A stretch of DNA of 16,155 bases from positions 16,308 to 32,462 of the forward strand of contig QANA01000037.1 of assembly GCA_003149735.1 (NCBI GenBank). Reading direction: 5' to 3'. Origin of the DNA: Clostridiales bacterium. GTDB taxonomy: Bacteria > Bacillota_A > Clostridia > Christensenellales > Christensenellaceae. The notes under the pieces were generated by a model. That model made no database searches. It was not told the origin of the DNA and saw nothing but the letters and a program-made list of their open reading frames with translations. Position 1 is the first letter of the stretch. Each line of letters opens with the position of its first letter. Shown in pieces: positions 7,199 to 12,695 of the stretch. A program made the position numbers and the translations under genes.

Positions 7199-8587
7199 TT
7201 GGCTTTCTGAAATAGAAATAGGCATCAGGCTGTGACGGCGGTAACGAATGGCCAGAAGAATACCGCGGCATACATTATCTGCTACCATGCATAGCCAGAC
7301 GGCATTGAGCCCCAGCTGAAAAAAGTGTACACAGAGGAAGGTTCCTACAATTCGAATCCCCCACATGCTGAACAAACTATATAGGAAGGGATGCCTGGTA
7401 TCGCCGGCTCCATTGAAAATGCCTTCCAGAATAATGGAGATTCCAAAAATCGGTTCAGAAAGTGCGACGATGCGCAATGCTGAAGCTCCCAAACGAATGA
7501 CTTCTGCATCCGGTGTAAATAATTGCATCATTTGAGTGGCCAACAGGAAAAGCAGGCTTCCGGTAATAGTCATGAAAGCAAAGGAGAGCAAAATCAACAG
7601 AGAAGAAGTATGTTTCAATTTTTTCTTATCCCGGGCGCCGATGGCATTGCCGGTAAGTGTAGTTGCGGCAGACTGCATGCCGTACCCGGGGATATAAAAT
7701 GCCTCTTCAGCGGTAAGGGCGATGGAATGTGCTGCAAAAACAGTGGTCCCCAGAGAAGTTACCAAACGAGTGAATACGACCTGCCCGAGGCAGGTGGCCA
7801 GACGATTGAGGGCGATAGGCAGTGCCAGAGAAAGCATGGAGTGCATTGCAGCAGGGTGCCTCTTTTTGATGGAAGACCACCGAAATGCGAAAAGAGAATG
7901 CCTGCGCAGGGCGGCAATCATGAGCAATCCGCCTAAAACATAGGAAATGGCAGTGGAAATGCCGGCACCGGCCACCCCCCAACCAAAGCCAAACATGGAA
8001 AAGGAAAACCCAAACAGGGAGACTTGGCGGGTTTCGTAAATAAAAAAGAAATTGAGGATAATATGCACTATGTTGATGAGGAAATTTACCTGCATGGCCG
8101 TGCGGGTATCGCCGGCACCACGTAATATGGCGCCAAAAATGATATTAATGGCATTAAACAGATATGGTGCGCAGATTAAAGCAAAATAAATGCCCGCATC
8201 ACTGCGGATGGCAGGTTCTGCTCCCAACCAGGTGGGAAGAAATGGGCTGATTCCCAAAGTGATCAATGTCATACAACTTCCCAGGATTAGAGAAATTTTA
8301 ACTGCCTGTGCTGCATAGGAGCGGGTTTCTTCTATGTTTTCTTCGCCGACTGCACGGGAAATGCAGGCAGTGGCGCCAATGCCGACCGCAAAGGCGGGGC
8401 TATTGATCAACCAGGTAAAGGTTGCGGTCAGACCGACGGCGGCAGATGCGTTTTGCCCTAATCCACCAATCATGGCAGTATTGATGTAAATGACGATTGT
8501 CTGCAACGCCTGCTCAACAATGGTTGGCCAGGCTAGGCGGAGGATTAACAGCAATTGTGACTTTTTTTCAGAGGAAAGGGATTTCAT
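7196..8587 (-). CDS. MATE-family multidrug/cation antiporter
   Basis: A 463-residue integral membrane protein with about 12 hydrophobic helices arranged as two homologous six-helix MatE halves (about 15-175 and 240-405). Family landmarks include RLAWPTIVEQAL near the N-terminus, GILRGAGDTR-like motifs in both halves (GAILRGAGDTR about 157-167 and GIFNGAGDTRHP in the second half), and short cytoplasmic ends. MATE proteins export cationic or aromatic drugs in exchange for Na+ or H+. ATG 8587 has CGGAGAA a few bases upstream. It is divergent from a MerR/GyrI regulator and its promoter has a 19-base spacer, so it is very likely that regulator's target and is drug-inducible. Which drug is not readable from the sequence. 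Confidence 0.93.
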   Translation of the reverse strand: MKSLSSEKKSQLLLILRLAWPTIVEQALQTIVIYINTAMIGGLGQNASAAVGLTATFTWLINSPAFAVGIGATACISRAVGEENIEETRSYAAQAVKISLILGSCMTLITLGISPFLPTWLGAEPAIRSDAGIYFALICAPYLFNAINIIFGAILRGAGDTRTAMQVNFLINIVHIILNFFFIYETRQVSLFGFSFSMFGFGWGVAGAGISTAISYVLGGLLMIAALRRHSLFAFRWSSIKKRHPAAMHSMLSLALPIALNRLATCLGQVVFTRLVTSLGTTVFAAHSIALTAEEAFYIPGYGMQSAATTLTGNAIGARDKKKLKHTSSLLILLSFAFMTITGSLLFLLATQMMQLFTPDAEVIRLGASALRIVALSEPIFGISIILEGIFNGAGDTRHPFLYSLFSMWGIRIVGTFLCVHFFQLGLNAVWLCMVADNVCRGILLAIRYRRHSLMPISISESQ

Positions 8588-8627
8588 AGAATTCTCCGTT
8601 TAAAGAAATTAAAAAAGGATGATATTT

Positions 8628-8658
8628 ATCATAAAGTATATAGTTGGTATATAGTCAA
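8628..8658 (-). promoter_or_regulatory. MerR-type promoter (19-base spacer) of the MATE gene
   Basis: Read on the minus strand, TTGACT (8653-8658) and TATGAT (8628-8633) are separated by exactly 19 bases instead of the usual 17. The spacer contains TATATA-CCAAC-TATATA, a dyad, which also reads as a direct repeat of ACTATATAC. Long spacers with a dyad between the boxes are the hallmark of promoters activated by MerR-family proteins, which untwist DNA to realign the boxes. Transcription would begin near 8621, giving a leader of about 33 bases before the MATE start. The regulator gene starts at 8669 in the opposite direction. Confidence 0.78.
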
Positions 8659-8668
8659 GGAGAAATAG

Positions 8669-9496
8669 ATGGATCGTGTATTTTATCTGACCAGTGGCGA
8701 ACTGGCTGAACTGCTGGGAGTATCCAAACAAACAGTATTTTATTATGATAAAATTGGGTTGTTATGCCCGCAACAACGAGCGGGAAACCATTATCGCTAT
8801 TATTCACTTCAGCAGGCAGCGGAGCTGCGACTGATACTTACTTTTCGGGAATTGGGGCTTTCCATTGAAGAAATACGCGCTTATTTGCATGTGAGAACAC
8901 CGGAAGCATATCTGCAGGTATTGGGGGAGCAGCAGAGACGCCCGCAGCAGGAGATTGAACGGCTTTCTCAGATGGTAGATAAACTTGCCGGTACGCGTCA
9001 TCAATTGGGGCAAGCTATGAGTAGAAAGAAGCCGGAGATCCGCCTGTGCGAAATGCAGGAAGAAAAGCTGCTCAGTTTGCCTTGTAGAGAACAGAATAAG
9101 CGGGAATATATTTACAGTTTACTGAAGCTTTATCGAATGTCCCGTGCGGCCGGCGAGGGGTTCACGCAGGAAATTTACTGTATTCTACCGCAGGAGAGGT
9201 TGCAGGCAAAAGATTTTGAACACGTCTACGGATATGCCATGCCCTGGGAGGGGCAGATGGCAGAAACGGAACAGTTGTTACTTCGACCAGCGGGAACGTA
9301 TGCAGTGCTATATCACCGTGGAACCTATGGAACGCTCAGCCCTGCTTACCAGACTATGGCCGAATGGATTGAAGAGCGCGGCTATGAGATTTGTGGCCAT
9401 GCTTATGAAAAGAGCCTTTTTAATACGTTGACAGGTGAGGAGCACGGATTGTATATTAATGAAATTGCAATACAGGTAAAACGAAAAGAAATATAG
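8669..9496 (+). CDS. MerR-family regulator with GyrI/BmrR-like effector-binding domain
   Basis: A 275-residue drug-sensing regulator with the layout of BmrR. Residues 6-45 hold the winged helix (LTSGELAELLGVSKQTVFYY, then GNHYRYY), residues 46-75 finish the MerR domain (LGLSIEEIR), residues 77-118 form the dimerisation coiled coil (QQEIERLSQMVDKL), and about 123-271 form a GyrI-like ligand-binding domain (GTYAVLYHRGTYG; HAYEKSLFN with acidic residues that in BmrR bind cations). AAGGAG ends 6 bases before ATG 8669. It is divergent from the MATE gene and almost certainly controls it and possibly itself, since the operator lies between them. No terminator is obvious in the 114 bases before cysK. 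Confidence 0.93.
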   Translation: MDRVFYLTSGELAELLGVSKQTVFYYDKIGLLCPQQRAGNHYRYYSLQQAAELRLILTFRELGLSIEEIRAYLHVRTPEAYLQVLGEQQRRPQQEIERLSQMVDKLAGTRHQLGQAMSRKKPEIRLCEMQEEKLLSLPCREQNKREYIYSLLKLYRMSRAAGEGFTQEIYCILPQERLQAKDFEHVYGYAMPWEGQMAETEQLLLRPAGTYAVLYHRGTYGTLSPAYQTMAEWIEERGYEICGHAYEKSLFNTLTGEEHGLYINEIAIQVKRKEI

Positions 9497-9555
9497 GAAA
9501 ACAAAACGGGCGAATTTTGAAAATATGAAATGATATTTTGTTTCAGGGATGCTGA

Positions 9556-9584
9556 TTGACAAACCGGCAGTCTTTCACTACCAT
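9556..9584 (+). promoter_or_regulatory. Promoter of the cysK-mtnN operon
   Basis: A perfect -35 box TTGACA (9556-9561), a 17-base spacer and a -10 box TACCAT (9579-9584, four of six consensus bases) place the transcript start near 9591, about 20 bases before cysK. The leader is too short for a riboswitch or T-box. Confidence 0.7.
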
Positions 9585-9610
9585 AAGAAGCGAACACGGA
9601 GGAAATAGCA

Positions 9611-10549
9611 ATGGGAAAAATATATGAACATGCATATGAATTGATCGGGAAAACCCCGCTGATCCGATTGCAGCAATTTGCGCAGTTGCACGGAGTAAAA
9701 GCAGAGTTGATAGCAAAGCTGGAGAGTCGGAATCCGGCGGGCAGTGCAAAGGATCGCGTAGCCAGACAGATGATCGAAGCGGCAGAAGCGGAAGGAAGTT
9801 TGAAGCCCGGGGCGACAATCATAGAGCCGACAAGCGGCAATACAGGGATAGGTTTGGCATTTGTGGCAGCGGCAAAAGGATATCATTGCATTTTTACGAT
9901 GCCTGATACCATGAGTGTGGAACGCATAAAACTGTTGCAGGCCTATGGAGCTGAGATTGTGCTGACGCCAGGCGAACTTGGCATGGCGGGCAGTATTCAG
10001 AAAGCAGAGGAACTGCACCGGCAGATAGAGAATAGTATGATTCCCGGTCAGTTTGTCAACCCGGAAAATCCGGCGGCACATTATAAAACGACAGGCCCGG
10101 AGATATGGGAGGATACCCAGGGGGAAATAGATATTTTTGTGGCCGGTGTCGGAACAGGTGGAACGATTACGGGAACGGGAAAATATTTGAAGGAAAAGAA
10201 TCCGAGGATTCAAATTGTGGCAGTAGAGCCGGCAACATCGGCTGTACTTTCCGGGAAACCGGCAGGGCCGCATGAATTGCAGGGAATCGGCGCGGGCTTT
10301 ATTCCTGAGGTACTCGAGCGGGAACTGATTGATGAAGTGTTGACGGTAGAAGCGGATGATGCATTTGCCTGTGCAAGAGAACTGGCTCAAAAAGAAGCTC
10401 TGCTGGTAGGGATCTCTTCGGGAGCAGCCGCTTATGCGGCTCTGCAACTGGCGAAAAGGCCGGAAAATGCAGGAAAACGCATTGTAGTGCTGTTGGTAGA
10501 TTCCGGAGAGCGCTATTTGTCGACCAGAATGTTTACAAAGGAGAGTTGA
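9611..10549 (+). CDS. cysK: Cysteine synthase (O-acetylserine sulfhydrylase), PLP enzyme
   Basis: A 312-residue fold-type II PLP enzyme making cysteine from O-acetylserine and sulfide, or possibly cystathionine in the MccA manner. PLP lysine is K47 in NPAGSAKDRVA; the substrate loop is EPTSGNTGIGLAF (about 72-84), the phosphate-binding loop is GVGTGGTITGTG (about 178-189), and the SSG of GISSGAAAY contacts the PLP ring nitrogen region. ATG 9611 has GGAGG (9598-9602) 8 bases upstream. mtnN starts 4 bases after its stop, so the two are co-transcribed. In Bacillus subtilis a cysK-like gene (mccA) sits beside mtnN in the methionine-to-cysteine recycling operon, and this pairing suggests the same role, though no mccB or luxS is in view. 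Confidence 0.93.
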   Translation: MGKIYEHAYELIGKTPLIRLQQFAQLHGVKAELIAKLESRNPAGSAKDRVARQMIEAAEAEGSLKPGATIIEPTSGNTGIGLAFVAAAKGYHCIFTMPDTMSVERIKLLQAYGAEIVLTPGELGMAGSIQKAEELHRQIENSMIPGQFVNPENPAAHYKTTGPEIWEDTQGEIDIFVAGVGTGGTITGTGKYLKEKNPRIQIVAVEPATSAVLSGKPAGPHELQGIGAGFIPEVLERELIDEVLTVEADDAFACARELAQKEALLVGISSGAAAYAALQLAKRPENAGKRIVVLLVDSGERYLSTRMFTKES

Positions 10550-10553
10550 GCAA

Positions 10554-11258
10554 ATGTGGGGCATTATAGGAGCTATGGAAAGCGAAATTGCGCTGTTGCG
10601 TGCGCAAATACAGCATGAACAGGAAATTTGCTGCGGGAATAAAGTGTTTTATCGCGGGAGTATTGCCGGGCAGCCGGTGGTATTGACGCAGTCCGGCATG
10701 GGTAAAGTGAATGCAGCCATGTGCGCACAGATGCTGATTGATCGCTTTGATGTGAAACGGTTGGTGAATACCGGTATTGCCGGCGGCATCGCCTGCGGTC
10801 TGCATGTAGGGGATATTGTAATTGGGGATGCTTCTCTGCAACATGATTTTGATTTGACGCCGGTGGGGTACGCCAAAGCATGTATGCATGGGCCGGATAA
10901 GAGCAAGCCTACGATCTTTAGAGCTGATGCAGCGCTGGTGGCACAGTTTCAGGCTGCGGCGGAAAAAGTGCTTCCCGCAGAAAAGATTCATCGCGGCCTG
11001 ATTGCAACCGGGGATGTATTTGTCAGCGAGCGGAGTATGAAATTGGAATTGCGGAAATTATATGATGCCTATGCGGCGGAAATGGAGGGAGGCGCAATTG
11101 CTCAAGTCGCAGAAGAAAACGGAATTGCGGCGGTGATTGTGCGGTGTATTTCGGATTTGGCAGATGAAAATGCCCACGAATCCATTGATCATTTTGAACA
11201 GATAGTGGCCGATCAGTCGGCACGGATTTTAATAAAAATGCTGGAAGCGGCAGAATAA
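10554..11258 (+). CDS. mtnN: 5'-methylthioadenosine / S-adenosylhomocysteine nucleosidase
   Basis: A 234-residue cytoplasmic hydrolase that releases adenine from methylthioadenosine, S-adenosylhomocysteine and 5'-deoxyadenosine, clearing by-products of methylation and polyamine synthesis. Catalytic E11 lies in GIIGAMESEI (E12 of E. coli), E178 in AAEMEGGAIAQV binds the ribose, and D201 in RCISDLAD is the catalytic aspartate (D197 of E. coli). NTGIAGGI (72-79) is the phosphorylase-fold glycine loop. Length matches the family (E. coli 232). Its ribosome site AAGGAGAG lies inside the last codons of cysK, which points to tight coupling. The YwlG-like gene follows 38 bases later. Confidence 0.96.
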   Translation: MWGIIGAMESEIALLRAQIQHEQEICCGNKVFYRGSIAGQPVVLTQSGMGKVNAAMCAQMLIDRFDVKRLVNTGIAGGIACGLHVGDIVIGDASLQHDFDLTPVGYAKACMHGPDKSKPTIFRADAALVAQFQAAAEKVLPAEKIHRGLIATGDVFVSERSMKLELRKLYDAYAAEMEGGAIAQVAEENGIAAVIVRCISDLADENAHESIDHFEQIVADQSARILIKMLEAAE

Positions 11259-11296
11259 TGCCGATGAATGGCTGCTTAACAGAAAGAAGGAAGAAA

Positions 11297-11848
11297 ATGT
11301 TTGAAGAAATTACAAAGCAGGCGCGGCAGGCAACAGAAGAGTTGGTGCAGGCAGCGCATTTGAAAGCGGGAGATATTTTTGTAGTAGGTTGCTCTACCAG
11401 CGAGGTAGCAGGACACAAAATAGGTTCCTATTCCAATAAGGAGCTGGCCGAGGCGATTTTTTCGGGGATATATCCGGTACTTTTGGAAAAAGGAATTTAT
11501 TTGGCGGCACAGTGCTGTGAGCATTTGAACCGCAGCCTGGTGATTGAACGGGCAGCAGCAGAAAAATATGGATATGAAGAGGTCAACGTGGTGCCACAGC
11601 CCAAGGCAGGCGGTTCCTTTGCGACGACTGCTTATGAACAGTTTTGCCAGCCGACTATGGTGGAAAATATTCGGGCAAAGGCGGGCATTGATATCGGCGG
11701 CACCCTGATCGGTATGCATTTGGCGCCGGTTGCTGTTCCTACTCGTCTGAGTATTAAACAAATCGGAGAAGCAAATATTATCTGTGCTCGGGTGCGCCCC
11801 AAATTTGTAGGTGGTTCCCGTGCAGTTTACAATGAAGCGCTGCTGTAA
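11297..11848 (+). CDS. YwlG/UPF0340 (TIGR01440) family protein of unknown function
   Basis: A 183-residue member of the UPF0340 family, conserved in Firmicutes and without an established biochemical role. Recognisable segments are VGCSTSEVAGHKIGSYSN (30-47), LAAQCCEHLNRSLVIE, VNVVPQPKAGGSFATTAY and GIDIGGTLIGMHL. Four conserved polar and Cys/His positions (C32, H40, and the CCEH cluster) could bind a ligand or metal; this is inference. I chose ATG 11297, with GAAGGAAG just upstream; an in-frame ATG at 11258 overlaps the mtnN stop (TAATG) but has no ribosome site. It is probably the third gene of the cysK-mtnN operon. Confidence 0.88.
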   Translation: MFEEITKQARQATEELVQAAHLKAGDIFVVGCSTSEVAGHKIGSYSNKELAEAIFSGIYPVLLEKGIYLAAQCCEHLNRSLVIERAAAEKYGYEEVNVVPQPKAGGSFATTAYEQFCQPTMVENIRAKAGIDIGGTLIGMHLAPVAVPTRLSIKQIGEANIICARVRPKFVGGSRAVYNEALL

Positions 11849-11876
11849 GGAGTGCATAAAAGCAAATTGAACGTAG

Positions 11877-11904
11877 GGAGACGGCCCGGCACAGGGCAGT
11901 CTCC
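11877..11904 (+). terminator. Hairpin after the ywlG-like gene, probable terminator
   Basis: GGAGAC (11877-11882) and GTCTCC (11899-11904) form the outer stem, and GCCC/GGGC the inner stem after one G/A mismatch, closing a 6-base loop. The T content after it (GTTATTGTAT) is weak, so it may be an inefficient terminator or an attenuating structure ahead of the acetyltransferase gene. Confidence 0.5.
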
Positions 11905-11941
11905 GTTATTGTATGTGAAAATTTGCATGAGAGGTTAGAAA

Positions 11942-12508
11942 ATGAAATACGAACTGGCTTATCTTCCCAAAGAACAATGGGAAGGCACGGTCATTCCTAT
12001 GCGTTATACGACGGAAGCTTATTATGATATTCAGATGGAAGATATGGAAGAAGGGTTTCAAATCAAATTGCAGAAGCGCAAAGCAGATCCTCCGATTTCT
12101 CATTATCCCGAAGAATACGATTTTCCGGATAAGTTATATCAAGCGCATTGGGAAAAGGCTACTGCATGGGGAATTGTTGAAGAGCGGAATGGCAAAAGAG
12201 AACTCCGAGCCTGTATTGAGACCTGCCCCGAAGAATGGAGTAATCGGCTGATCATCACCGAACTGTGGGTACATGAAGAAATGAGGAGGCAGGGTGTTGG
12301 GCATCAACTTATGGCCATTGCCAAAGAGCAGGCAAAGCGGGAAAAGAGGCGTGCTATTATTTTGGAAACGCAATCCTGCAATGTCGGAGCGATTGCATTT
12401 TATAGAAAAGAAGGCTTTGTGCTCATTGGTTTTGACAGTTGCTGCTATTCTAATCAGGATATGCAAAGAAGAGAAGTGCGATTGGATATGGGCTATTTTT
12501 TAGGTTGA
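11942..12508 (+). CDS. GNAT-family N-acetyltransferase, streptothricin-acetyltransferase-like
   Basis: A 188-residue acetyl-CoA-dependent acetyltransferase. The pyrophosphate-binding loop is RRQGVG (115-120), preceded by the beta strand ITELWVHEEM and followed by LMAIAKEQAKREKRRAIILETQ. The C-terminal part LETQSCNVGAIAFYRKEGF, LIGFDSCCYSN and the EVRLDMG end are typical of the Sat-like GNAT group, some members of which acetylate streptothricin. That is similarity of family only; the substrate is not established. No signal peptide or membrane helix is seen. AGAGGT lies about 7 bases before ATG 11942. No strong promoter is evident right upstream, so it may be read through from the cysK operon past the hairpin at 11877-11904. 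Confidence 0.85.
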   Translation: MKYELAYLPKEQWEGTVIPMRYTTEAYYDIQMEDMEEGFQIKLQKRKADPPISHYPEEYDFPDKLYQAHWEKATAWGIVEERNGKRELRACIETCPEEWSNRLIITELWVHEEMRRQGVGHQLMAIAKEQAKREKRRAIILETQSCNVGAIAFYRKEGFVLIGFDSCCYSNQDMQRREVRLDMGYFLG

Positions 12509-12621
12509 GATTTTGATTTTACAGGAAAGATGGGGATTGGCAAGGATGAGCAGTTTCCCATCATACCTATAAAAACTTTCTTTTTTTGTGGGGAAAGGCC
12601 TGAGAAACGCTTCTTTTCACA

Positions 12622-12650
12622 TTGTAAGAAATGGTGGAGAATGGTAGAAT
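12622..12650 (+). promoter_or_regulatory. Promoter of the HTH-methyltransferase gene
   Basis: TTGTAA (12622-12627), a 17-base spacer and TAGAAT (12645-12650), with TG at the extended -10 position (TGGTAGAAT). Transcription would start near 12657, about 40 bases before the methyltransferase ATG. It indicates that the methyltransferase is expressed separately from the acetyltransferase. Confidence 0.65.
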
Positions 12651-12695
12651 AAAAAGGAATTCCGTCGCAGATTGGTTAGAAAGGGGCACAAGAGC

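Noticed and set aside
9003..9020. Internal ATG near codon 117 of the MerR-family gene as a second TipAS-like start
   Set aside because: Only a weak GGGG lies upstream, unlike the strong site in the AraC-family gene.
9578..10564. 328-codon minus-strand open frame opposite cysK
   Set aside because: cysK on the plus strand has every expected motif; the antisense frame has the shadow-type composition and no ribosome site.
12529..12562. Imperfect hairpin (GATGGGGA/TTTCCCATC) after the acetyltransferase gene
   Set aside because: The loop is long (about 17 bases) and the T-rich run starts some 15 bases later, so a terminator call is not supported well enough.
12585..12644. GTGGGGAAAGG and GGTGGAGAATGG as possible MraZ-type repeats
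   Set aside because: The spacing and core do not fit regular MraZ boxes and no cell-division cluster follows.
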